Shown: piece by piece, positions 1-6,820 of the stretch
Numbering within the stretch: position 1 is the stretch's first letter
How the letters are laid out: each line of letters opens with the position of its first letter
Assembly (NCBI GenBank): GCA_018712225.1
Contig: DVHH01000183.1
Location: 1-18,177 of the forward strand
Direction: 5' to 3'
DNA: 18,177 nt
Source of the DNA: Scatomorpha intestinigallinarum
GTDB taxonomy: Bacteria; Bacillota; Clostridia; Oscillospirales; Oscillospiraceae
Made by a program: the position numbers and the translations under genes
Notes under the pieces: generated by a model
Seen by the model: the letters and a program-made list of their open reading frames with translations, nothing else
The model's database searches: none
Told to the model about the DNA's origin: nothing

Positions 1-786
1 GGCCACAGCGTCGGAGTTGGCGTCATAGCCGAAGGTGGGGACGCTGTTGGCGCTGGACCAGGCGTTGAACATAGCCATGCCCATGCCGTCGTTGTTGGAG
101 ACCACCACGTCGATCTTATCGCCGAAGGTGGCGGACCAGGTGTTGATGGCGTTGCCGGCGGTGGCGGCGTCCCAGGTGGCGCCGGCGGAGTTCTTCATCT
201 CCTGAGAGGCCAGCTCACGGACGATGTAGGTGGTGCCGTTGATCTCGAGCTCGCCGTCCTTGACGTAGGCGGAGGTGCCGTCAATGTTGGTGCCGACGGG
301 GGTGCTGTCGATGACGCCGTCAACCTCGACGGCGGTGCCGAGCGCGCTGCGCACGCCGCGGGTACGGGCGATGGAGTCGTTGTGGCCGATGTCGCCGACA
401 GCCAGGACGTAGCCGATGATGCCGTCGCCGTTGCGGTCAAGGCCCTCGATGTTGTTCTGGATGTACTCAAGGATCATGGTGCCCTGGAGCTCGGCGCCCT
501 GGTTCGCGTCGAAGCCGACGTAGTAGGTGTTGTCGTTGAAGGTCAGAGCGGCCATGTCGAGCTCGCCGGTGGTGCTGTTGGAGGGCTGGCGGTTGAACCA
601 GACCAGGGGCTTATCCTTGTTGGCAACGGTGCCGTCGCCGCTGTCGGCGGGAGCCTCGCTGGCCGGAGCGTCGCTGGCCGGAGCGTCGCTGGCGGGCGCG
701 TCAGAGGGGGTGCCTTCGGTCCCGCCGCAGGCGGCAAGCGCGAAGACCATGACGAGTGCGAGAAGCAGGGCAAGAAGTTTCTTCAT
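1..786 (-). CDS. mglB: MglB-like galactose/methyl-galactoside ABC transporter substrate-binding lipoprotein (C-terminus cut by window edge)
   Basis: Extracytoplasmic sugar-binding lipoprotein that would deliver galactose or glucose to an Mgl-type ABC importer; the permease and ATPase genes would lie beyond the left edge. The 262 visible residues start MKKLLALLL, have a lipobox LAAC with the lipidated Cys at 20, a repetitive Ala-Pro-Ser-Asp linker (about 26-48), then a type I periplasmic-binding fold. Two features point to MglB rather than RbsB: the first strand and ligand motif LVWFNRQPSN (61-70), and an EF-hand-like calcium loop DRNGDGIIG (117-125) that matches the known MglB Ca site pattern D-x-N-x-D. 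The ATG at 784-786 follows an AAAGGAG ribosome binding site about 7 nt upstream. Every isoleucine codon is ATC or ATT, unlike neighbouring genes that favour ATA, which suggests high expression. Family is near certain; the exact sugar is inferred. Confidence 0.93.
   Translation of the reverse strand, partial: MKKLLALLLALVMVFALAACGGTEGTPSDAPASDAPASDAPASEAPADSGDGTVANKDKPLVWFNRQPSNSTTGELDMAALTFNDNTYYVGFDANQGAELQGTMILEYIQNNIEGLDRNGDGIIGYVLAVGDIGHNDSIARTRGVRSALGTAVEVDGVIDSTPVGTNIDGTSAYVKDGELEINGTTYIVRELASQEMKNSAGATWDAATAGNAINTWSATFGDKIDVVVSNNDGMGMAMFNAWSSANSVPTFGYDANSDAVA
640..708 (-). repeat. In-frame 15-bp tandem repeats coding the Ala-Pro-Ser-Asp lipoprotein linker
   Basis: About four degenerate 15-bp units inside the mglB-like gene code for APASD/APASE pentapeptides between the lipidated cysteine and the folded domain. 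The reading frame stays open for any whole number of units. Such flexible, acidic linkers are usual in Firmicute solute-binding lipoproteins. Confidence 0.75.
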
Positions 787-852
787 GGCAATTCTCCTTT
801 TTCATTTCGAATTGAACAGGGCGGCCTGGCCGCGCCTGTCCCTCATATATAA

Positions 853-881
853 ATCATATTAAAATTTGGTTGGAAAAACAA
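853..881 (-). promoter_or_regulatory. Predicted sigma-A promoter of the mglB-like gene
   Basis: On the minus strand, TTGTTT (876-881) and TATGAT (853-858) are separated by 17 bp. They lie in an AT-rich gap between two GC-rich genes, about 65 bp upstream of the mglB-like start. A short palindrome GTGA-N4-TCAC (883-894) sits directly upstream of the -35 and could be an activator or operator site. The separate promoter allows the importer gene to be induced independently of the upstream sensor genes. Confidence 0.65.
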
Positions 882-977
882 GGTGAAATATCACTGAAAG
901 GAGGTAGAAAATTTTATTTGAACCTGATAAAATATTAAAAATTGGCCATGAAGAATTATGCAACAAGCACAAAAAAT

Positions 978-1943
978 TTACTGTTCAAAGGCGAACAGGG
1001 CCTTCTGACTGTCCATAGAAAACATATTTTCCCTATCCACCACCTGGGTGGATGTATCCACAGTCTTTGCCAGTCCGGAGTCCTGGCCCGTGAGCAGTTT
1101 GTAGGCGCTCTCGACGCCGAGGTAGCCCATGGCGTAGGGGTTCTGGACCACAAGGGCGTCCACGCAGCCGTCCTGGAGCCCGTCCACGGTGGCGACGTTG
1201 GAGTCGAAGCCGACAAGGAAGACGCTCTCTGACAGGCCCAGCTCCTTCACAGCCTCGGCGGCGCCGACGCTGGTGGGCTCGTTGAAGGCGAGCAGGACGT
1301 TTATGTCCGGGTGCTCTTCGAGCATGGCGGTGGTGTCCTCCCGGGCCTTTCCGGCCTCGGCCAGGGTGTTGATGACGGCGGCTATTTCGGCGCGGCCGCT
1401 CTCCTCCAGGACGGCGAGCGCGCCGTGCTCCCGCTCCTGGCCGTTGGCGCTGCTTATGTCGTAATTGACGACGCCTACGGTAAGGGGGCCCTCCACGCGC
1501 TCAAGAGCGGCGCGCGCGGCCATCTGACCTGCGGCGTAGTTGTCCGTGCCTATGTAGGTGCTGACCATGTCCGAGGCGACGGAGCTGTCTATGGCGACTA
1601 TCTTCACCCCGGCGCGCGCGGCCTCGTCTATGGCGGAGGCGTTGTTCTCGTAGTCTATGGCGGAGAAGACTATGGCCTCGGCCCCGGCGGCAACGGCGTC
1701 CGCGACCATGCGGTTCTGCGTCTCGTAATCCTCCTCCGTATCCGGGCCTATTATGCTCAGGGCGACGTTATACTCCGTTGCGGCTGCCTCGGCCCCGGCG
1801 AAGACGGACAGCCAGAACTCCGTCTGTGTGGACTTTGCCACAAGGGCCACGGAATGCTGCCGGAGCTCGGCGCCCGTCCCGCAGCCGGAAAGGAGCAGGG
1901 CGCAGAACAGGATGCAGCAGAGCGCGCGGCTACTTCGTCTCAT
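978..1943 (-). CDS. Type I periplasmic sugar-binding lipoprotein (RbsB/Peripla_BP_4 type), probable co-sensor of the adjacent kinase
   Basis: 321-residue lipoprotein: signal peptide with lipobox LLSGC (Cys 21), then the ribose/galactose-type binding fold. Recognisable elements are VALVAKSTQTEFW at the first strand, ADAVAAGAEAIVFSAID, the hinge-side strand VKIVAIDSSV, IGTDNYAAGQMAA, and the late VLLAFNEPTSVGAAEA and VFLVGFDSN segments. The start ATG (1941-1943) lies inside the last codons of the kinase gene (14-nt overlap) with AAAGGAGG 6 nt upstream, so it is translationally coupled to the kinase. Coupling to the kinase rather than to permease genes suggests it presents sugar to the kinase sensor domain, as XylFII does for LytS in Clostridium beijerinckii. 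That role is inference; it could also be a second transporter subunit. Eleven of about twelve isoleucines use ATA. Confidence 0.85.
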   Translation of the reverse strand: MRRSSRALCCILFCALLLSGCGTGAELRQHSVALVAKSTQTEFWLSVFAGAEAAATEYNVALSIIGPDTEEDYETQNRMVADAVAAGAEAIVFSAIDYENNASAIDEAARAGVKIVAIDSSVASDMVSTYIGTDNYAAGQMAARAALERVEGPLTVGVVNYDISSANGQEREHGALAVLEESGRAEIAAVINTLAEAGKAREDTTAMLEEHPDINVLLAFNEPTSVGAAEAVKELGLSESVFLVGFDSNVATVDGLQDGCVDALVVQNPYAMGYLGVESAYKLLTGQDSGLAKTVDTSTQVVDRENMFSMDSQKALFAFEQ

Positions 1944-3648
1944 GGTCGCCCTCCTTTATCTTCGGCATGCGTATCTCGACGCAGGTGCCGACGTCCGGCT
2001 CGCTGGTGATGTGCAGGCCGTAGCTTTTGCCGAAATAGATCTTGAGCCTGTCGTTGACGTTCTTGATGCCGATGCCTGTGCGGTCCGTGGGGCCGTGCTG
2101 CATGATGGCCTCGATCTGTTCCTCGCTCATGCCCACGCCGTTGTCCCGGACGGAGAAGACGATGTCGTCCCCGTCCTGCCTCACCAGCACGTCTATGCGC
2201 CCCTCGTCCACCATGAGGTCCAGGCCGTGGTTGATGGAGTTTTCGATGATGGGCTGGAGGGTTATCTTGTTGCAGTAGTAGCCCAGGCAGTCGGGGTCCA
2301 CGTCGAAGTCGTAGGTGAACTGGTTTTTATAGCGGTACATCTGGATCTGGAGGTAGCTCTCGGCGTGCTCTATCTCCTTGGCGATGGGTATAAGCTCGTG
2401 GCCGCGGCTGATGCTGATGCGGAACAGGCGCGCCAGGGCGTGGACCATGCGCACGGCGTCGGCGTTGCGGCCCTGCTCGCACATCCAGGCGATGGAGTCC
2501 AGGGTGTTGTAGAGGAAGTGGGGGTTTATCTGGGCCTGGAGCGCCTTCAGCTCGGTCTTGCGGAGGTTTATCTCCTCCTCGCGCACGGTGGTCATGAGCT
2601 CCTGTATGCGCAGCACCATGTGCTCGAAGCTGTCCGAAAGCTCCTGCACCTCCCGGGTGCCGCCTACGGGCTTGTAGGCGAAGTGGTCCGCGTCGGATTC
2701 GAAGCTCTCCATGGCCGAAGCGAGGCCGCGCAGCGGCCGGCCCAGGAAGCGGAAGAGCAGCCAGCTGGTCAGCAGCGCCGCGCCCAGCACGACCACGGCC
2801 AGCAGGCAGGAGAGGCGTATCATGTCGTTCACGTTGCGGTTCACGAGCTCGTCCACGTAGCTGACGCCGACGGCGCGCCAGTCGCTGCCCTCGACGCTCG
2901 CCAGGCAGTAGATGACGGTGTCGTCCGCGTAGTCGCCGTCCTCCAGCGCGGCGAGGGCCTCCGTGTCCTCGCTCTTCAGCCCGGCGTAGAGCAGCTGCTG
3001 CTGGGGGTGGTAGACGATGTTGCCCTCCCTGTCCATGAGGAAGCAATAGCCGCGCTGGCCGATGCTGACGTTTTTGAGGTAGCTAGAAATGCTGGAGAAG
3101 CTGATGTCCAGGGAGACCCATGCGGCCTCGCCCCCGCCCTCAAGCGGGGCGGTCATGGTGACCACCCAGGGATAGTAGCCCTCGAAGATGGTCTCGACGT
3201 GCGGGGCCGTCATGTAGGCGCCCTCGCTCTCCCGGGCCGCGCTCAGGTCGAAGGAGAGGTTCTGGAAGATGTTCTCCCTCGGCTCCCGGCCGGGGGACCA
3301 GCAGTCGAGCAGCTCGCCCCCGGCGGAGTAGCTCGTGACGGCCACGACGTCCGGGCGGTATTTCAGGAAGGCGGCCAGCAGCCAGTCCCGGCTTTCCCCG
3401 CTCTCGGAGACGGACTGCTCGACGAGCTCCATGGCCTGGCCCATGTCCCGGAGATAGCTGCCCACGGTGTTCGAGACCTGGGAGACGGCCTGGGAGCTGC
3501 TCGTGCGGGCGCTCTGGACCATGGCGCTCCGGTAGCGGTCGAGAAAGAGCAGGATACAACACAGCAGGATGATGGCCACCGTGCCGACGACCATGGTGAC
3601 GAGGATGGTGGTTATGCGCAGCCCGGTGCGCGGAGCCCTGGCGTTCAA
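1930..3648 (-). CDS. YesM/LytS-type sensor histidine kinase with extracellular Cache-like domain
   Basis: 572-residue membrane histidine kinase. Order: transmembrane helix 12-36, extracellular dCache-like region about 38-278 (including GQRGYCFLMDREGNIVYHP at 197-215, a typical Cache strand), second helix 280-300, HAMP about 300-352, His_kinase domain with the phospho-acceptor motif INPHFLYNTLD (His377), and an ATPase with N-box QPIIENSINHG (465-475), G1 DNGVGM (502-507) and G2 GIGIKNV. The start is TTG (3646-3648), overlapping the regulator's stop as TTGA with GGTGAG upstream; the next in-frame ATG (residue 19) would cut the first helix. It should phosphorylate the AraC-type regulator encoded just upstream, probably in response to a sugar bound by the downstream lipoprotein. 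Kinase identity is clear; the signal is inferred. Confidence 0.93.
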   Translation of the reverse strand: MNARAPRTGLRITTILVTMVVGTVAIILLCCILLFLDRYRSAMVQSARTSSSQAVSQVSNTVGSYLRDMGQAMELVEQSVSESGESRDWLLAAFLKYRPDVVAVTSYSAGGELLDCWSPGREPRENIFQNLSFDLSAARESEGAYMTAPHVETIFEGYYPWVVTMTAPLEGGGEAAWVSLDISFSSISSYLKNVSIGQRGYCFLMDREGNIVYHPQQQLLYAGLKSEDTEALAALEDGDYADDTVIYCLASVEGSDWRAVGVSYVDELVNRNVNDMIRLSCLLAVVVLGAALLTSWLLFRFLGRPLRGLASAMESFESDADHFAYKPVGGTREVQELSDSFEHMVLRIQELMTTVREEEINLRKTELKALQAQINPHFLYNTLDSIAWMCEQGRNADAVRMVHALARLFRISISRGHELIPIAKEIEHAESYLQIQMYRYKNQFTYDFDVDPDCLGYYCNKITLQPIIENSINHGLDLMVDEGRIDVLVRQDGDDIVFSVRDNGVGMSEEQIEAIMQHGPTDRTGIGIKNVNDRLKIYFGKSYGLHITSEPDVGTCVEIRMPKIKEGDHETK

Positions 3649-4925
3649 GTGGCCTCACCCGGCCTTTCCGCCTCCAGCCTGCGCCTGAGCGCGTTGGGGG
3701 ACTCGCCGCTGTATTTCTTGAAGCAGTAGCTGAAATAGTGCTGGTCAGTGTAGCCGCAGCGGCGGGAGACCTCCTGGACCCGGAGCGGGGTGGAGACGAG
3801 CAGCTCCCGCGCGGCCTCCATGCGCTTGCGGATGAGGATGTTTATGAAGGTCTCGCCGGCGTATTTCTTGATGCAGGCGCTCAGGTGGTTGGAGCTGACG
3901 TCGAGCATGCCGCTGATGGAGACAAGGGAGAGCCCGGCGTCCATGTAGTTCTGGTCTATTGCCTCAAGGGCGCGGCGGCACAGCAGGCTCCCGCCCCGGG
4001 CGGCCGGGGCGAGGTCGCTTATAAACTGCGCGCCGCCCTCCGAGCGGTCGCCCTGGCGCAGGGCCTCCATAGCCTCGCGGTAGGCCCCGTGCAGCTCTGA
4101 CAGGCCGCGCACCATGCGGCTGACGCCTATGCGGCAGCGGCGGCCCAGCACGCGCTCCGCCATCTGGGGCAGCTCGTCCGCGAGAATGTGCAGGTACTCG
4201 TCAAAGTCCGAGGCATTGCCCAGCAGCACGCTTATTACCTTGCCGGAGGCGAAAAAGCTCACGGAGCGCAGGTACTTCGACGCGAGCCTTTCCACCGAGG
4301 CGACAAAGGCCGGGGCCGTGCGGTTCGCGCCCTCCTGATCCAGCAGGGTGGAGACCATTACCGTGTAAAAGGGCCTGTCGTTCCTGTCGCGCAGCAGGCC
4401 GCACTGGCGGGCGTAGGCCTCCGCGTGGGCCAGGTCCTCGGACTCGGCAAAGTCGTCCAGCACGAGGGGCATGAGCACGGCGGCACGCACATCCGGACCC
4501 TCCGCCCGGGGCGCGCGGCGGAACATGGCGTACTGCGCGTCTATCTTCCTGCGGATGTTCTGCAGCTCTGCGCCCAGGCCCTCCATCGTCAGGGGCTTGA
4601 GCATATAGCTGATGATGTTGTACTGTATGGCCTGCTTGGCGTACTCGAAGTCGTCATGCCCGCTCAGGAAGGCGATGTTCGTGGCCGGGCGCACCTCGCG
4701 CACCTGCCGGGCCAGCTCGATGCCCGAGATGAAGGGCATGCGTATGTCCGTCAGCAGCAGATCCGGCTCCAGCTTTTCGACCAGCTGGAGGGCGTCCAGC
4801 CCGTTGCTGGCGTTTCCAACAAGGCAGAAGCCCAACTCCTGCCAGGGTATCATGGTGCAGACGGCCTCCCGGAGCTCGTCCTCGTCGTCCGCGACTATGA
4901 CGGTGTAAAGCGGCTTCGCGCTCAT
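3645..4925 (-). CDS. YesN-type response regulator: receiver domain plus AraC-family DNA-binding domain
   Basis: 426-residue transcription factor, partner of the YesM-type kinase. The receiver domain (about 7-120) has the acidic pair D13/D14, phospho-acceptor D60 in LLLTDIRMP, S88 in FLSGHDD and K110 in MLKP. A middle region of about 190 residues without a confident family follows, then two AraC-type helix-turn-helix motifs (about the last 105 residues, with LVSISGMLDVSSNHLSACIKKY and the second-helix signature EVSRRCGYTDQHYFSYCFKKY in separate motifs). I prefer the ATG at 4923-4925 (AAGGACAGGG just upstream) to a GTG seven codons earlier that has no ribosome binding site. It is first in its operon, so autoregulation is possible. 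Likely targets are its own promoter and the mglB-like promoter (inference). Confidence 0.92.
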   Translation of the reverse strand: MSAKPLYTVIVADDEDELREAVCTMIPWQELGFCLVGNASNGLDALQLVEKLEPDLLLTDIRMPFISGIELARQVREVRPATNIAFLSGHDDFEYAKQAIQYNIISYMLKPLTMEGLGAELQNIRRKIDAQYAMFRRAPRAEGPDVRAAVLMPLVLDDFAESEDLAHAEAYARQCGLLRDRNDRPFYTVMVSTLLDQEGANRTAPAFVASVERLASKYLRSVSFFASGKVISVLLGNASDFDEYLHILADELPQMAERVLGRRCRIGVSRMVRGLSELHGAYREAMEALRQGDRSEGGAQFISDLAPAARGGSLLCRRALEAIDQNYMDAGLSLVSISGMLDVSSNHLSACIKKYAGETFINILIRKRMEAARELLVSTPLRVQEVSRRCGYTDQHYFSYCFKKYSGESPNALRRRLEAERPGEAT

Positions 4926-4966
4926 CTGGACCCTGTCCTTTCCCACGCTATTCGTGTTTTTTCACC

Positions 4967-4995
4967 ATTATAACAGATAGCCCGTCCGCTCACAA
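4967..4995 (-). promoter_or_regulatory. Predicted promoter of the regulator-kinase-binding protein operon
   Basis: TTGTGA (4990-4995) and TATAAT (4967-4972) with a 17-bp spacer on the minus strand; TG one base upstream of the -10 makes it an extended -10 element. It lies between the DUF2461 terminator and the regulator start, about 42 bp upstream of the preferred ATG. Confidence 0.8.
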
Positions 4996-5010
4996 ACATT
5001 TCCTGCCCGG

Positions 5011-5044
5011 AAAAAAGAAAGGCCGGAGGGAAAGCCCTCCGGCC
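5011..5044 (-). terminator. Rho-independent terminator of the DUF2461 gene
   Basis: Perfect 10-bp GC-rich stem (5021-5030 with 5035-5044) with a 4-nt loop, followed on the minus strand by TTTCTTTTTT (5011-5020). It begins about 12 bp after the DUF2461 stop and insulates the downstream sensor operon. Confidence 0.93.
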
Positions 5045-5056
5045 TCTATCCGGCGC

Positions 5057-5734
5057 CTATTTCTGTGCGTGCGCCCGGGCTGAGGCCTCCATGAAAAGCT
5101 CATAGACCGGGGCTATGCTCTTGTAGTCCTCCGCGAGCCTGCCCGGCAGCGCCGGGGAAAAGAGCAGCTCCAGTCCGTCCTCGCAATGCGTCAGGCAGGC
5201 GCTCTTGAGGTCGAGCCACTCCCGCTCCGCGGCGGAGCTCTCCGGGTATTTGCTGCGCTTGTAGCGCTCGGGTTCGAGCACGAAGGAGCGCTGCGCCTCA
5301 AAGGCGCGGCGGGCCTTGCGCCAAGCGGTGGAGTTTTCAAGGATGAGCTGTCTGAGCTCGGCCATCGTCGCGGGCGGGGTCTGGTACCAGCCGCAGCCCC
5401 AGCGCAGCAGCCGGGGCGAAAACTCGAACCAGAAACCAGGCAGCTCCTGCTGTTTGGCGCGCAGGAAGGTGAGCCACATGACGTCGCGGAAGATGGGCAG
5501 CTCCGGCCCGCGCCGCGTGTCACGCCAGATGCGCGAGATGCTTTTTCCCACCTTCGGTATGCACATTATGGCCGGGTCTATCTCCAGCATGGCCGGCGTC
5601 AGCGCCGTGACGAGCTCGGCCATGGGCTCGACGACGAGCTTTTCGTATTCCTCCCGGTGCTCATGGAACCAGGGCCGAGAATCCGTCAGCCTGTTGCGCA
5701 CCAGAAATTCCAGGGTATCGTCGGTAAAAGGCAA
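5057..5734 (-). CDS. DUF2461 (TIGR02453-family) protein of unknown function
   Basis: 225 residues, the usual length of the DUF2461 family. The family's N-terminal signature is visible as RPWFHEHREEYEKLVVEP (20-37), and the conserved middle as ISRIWRDTRR followed by FRDVMWLTF. In many family members this region reads RDtRF with a Lys-Ser-Pro-Tyr stretch, which is altered here. No signal peptide or membrane segment, so cytoplasmic. The start is TTG (5732-5734), supported by GGAGG 8 nt upstream and the absence of an in-frame ATG nearby. It is a single-gene transcript with its own -10 and terminator. No biochemical role is established for the family that I can state, so none is assigned. Confidence 0.85.
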   Translation of the reverse strand: MPFTDDTLEFLVRNRLTDSRPWFHEHREEYEKLVVEPMAELVTALTPAMLEIDPAIMCIPKVGKSISRIWRDTRRGPELPIFRDVMWLTFLRAKQQELPGFWFEFSPRLLRWGCGWYQTPPATMAELRQLILENSTAWRKARRAFEAQRSFVLEPERYKRSKYPESSAAEREWLDLKSACLTHCEDGLELLFSPALPGRLAEDYKSIAPVYELFMEASARAHAQK

Positions 5735-5757
5735 GATATGCGCCTCCTCTCCGGGGT

Positions 5758-5763
5758 ATTATA
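5758..5763 (-). promoter_or_regulatory. Probable extended -10 element of the DUF2461 gene
   Basis: TGTTATAAT on the minus strand, 24 bp upstream of the TTG start. The -35 position (about 5781-5786) reads TTCCTT, a poor match, so recognition would rely on the extended -10. Confidence 0.55.
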
Positions 5764-5838
5764 ACACAGCGGCGCGCGGGAAGGAACATTTTGTGCTCTG
5801 CCGCCGTCTGCTCCCATACGACTTTTTTCGCCCTTTAT

Positions 5839-5867
5839 TTGTGAAGCAAAGTGTGGTAATATATATT
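5839..5867 (+). promoter_or_regulatory. Predicted promoter of the rhomboid-like gene
   Basis: TTGTGA (5839-5844), 17-bp spacer, TATATT (5862-5867), followed 38 bp later by the gene start. The gap is AT-rich compared with its surroundings, and the element diverges from the DUF2461 promoter. Confidence 0.72.
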
Positions 5868-5905
5868 GGTATGCCGCTCGGCAATCATCCCATGGAGGTA
5901 GATAT

Positions 5906-6766
5906 ATGCCCGGCCTTATGAAAAAAATCGACATGTTCTGCTACCGGCACCCCAGGTTCGGCGTGAGGAACCTCATGCTCATCATCGTCATAGGCACGGC
6001 GGCGGTCTGGCTGCTGAGTATGATGGACCGCAGCGGGCAGCTCCTCGGCCTGCTGTCCTTCAGCCCCACGGCGATACTGCACGGGCAGATCTGGAGGCTC
6101 GTGACCTTCGTTTTTGTGCCTACAAACAGCGGCATCTGGCTGCTCATCTCCCTGTACTTCTATTATTTTGTCGGCTCCGTGCTGGAACGGGAGTGGGGCG
6201 CGGGGCGTTTCACCATCTTCTACCTCTCCGGCATGCTGCTCACCATCGTCTACGGCTTCATCGTCTACTTCGCCGCGGGCCTGCCGGTGCCGCTGTCCAC
6301 GGTATACATCAACTACTCGCTTTTCTTCGCCTTTGCAACTCTCTATCCGGACAACATGGTGCTGCTTTTCTTCTTCATCCCCCTCAAGATGAAGTGGCTG
6401 GCCTGGCTGGATGCGGCCTATTTCGCCTACAGCATCCTGGACGGGCTCATCAACCTGCCCGGAACCCTGAAACTGCTGGGCATCATGCCGGTCATCGCCA
6501 TTTTGAACTACCTGCTCTTTTTCGGCAGCACGCTGGGCAGCCTGTTCCGCCCCCGCGCTGCGCGGCGCAAAACGGTGAACTTCCAGCAGGAGCTGCACCG
6601 CATGAAGAAGGACGCAAAGCAGAAAAACTACATGCACAAGTGCGCCGTCTGCGGCCGCACGGACGCGGATTACCCGGAGCTTGAGTTCCGCTACTGCTCA
6701 CGCTGCGCGGGCTATCACTGCTTCTGCCAGGACCACATAAACAACCACGTACACTTCACGGAGTAA
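5906..6766 (+). CDS. Rhomboid-fold membrane protein without catalytic Ser, with C-terminal zinc-binding module
   Basis: 286 residues with five to six predicted helices in the first 212 residues, then a basic linker and a Cys/His-rich tail. The rhomboid-like signature after helix 1 is HGQIWRLVTFVFVP (59-72), and EREWGAGRF (93-101) matches the loop before helix 3. Where active rhomboid proteases carry GxSG there is instead TVYINYSLFFAFATLYPD (132-149), and the expected helix-6 His is not seen, so it is probably a pseudoprotease of the Derlin/iRhom kind. The tail has Cys246-x2-Cys249, Cys264-x2-Cys267, Cys272, Cys274 and His277/281/283, consistent with one or two zinc sites on the cytoplasmic side. 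ATG at 5906 follows GGAGG. It is followed 54 bp later by the beta-propeller gene, which may be co-transcribed. Fold is likely; function unknown. Confidence 0.78.
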   Translation: MPGLMKKIDMFCYRHPRFGVRNLMLIIVIGTAAVWLLSMMDRSGQLLGLLSFSPTAILHGQIWRLVTFVFVPTNSGIWLLISLYFYYFVGSVLEREWGAGRFTIFYLSGMLLTIVYGFIVYFAAGLPVPLSTVYINYSLFFAFATLYPDNMVLLFFFIPLKMKWLAWLDAAYFAYSILDGLINLPGTLKLLGIMPVIAILNYLLFFGSTLGSLFRPRAARRKTVNFQQELHRMKKDAKQKNYMHKCAVCGRTDADYPELEFRYCSRCAGYHCFCQDHINNHVHFTE

Positions 6767-6820
6767 TACGCGGGAACAGAAACTCATACTCTGATATACA
6801 AACTATCTGGTGGTGGGAAA

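Noticed and set aside
942..1232. Plus-strand open frame starting in the AT-rich gap, with a GGAGG at 900-904
   Set aside because: The GGAGG lies about 40 bp before the start, and nearly the whole frame is antisense to the sugar-binding lipoprotein.
1753..3729. A 658-codon open frame on the plus strand opposite the kinase gene
   Set aside because: It is antisense to a kinase with every catalytic motif, is full of Val/His/Ala/Asp typical of mirrored GC-rich codons, and has no ribosome binding site or family resemblance.
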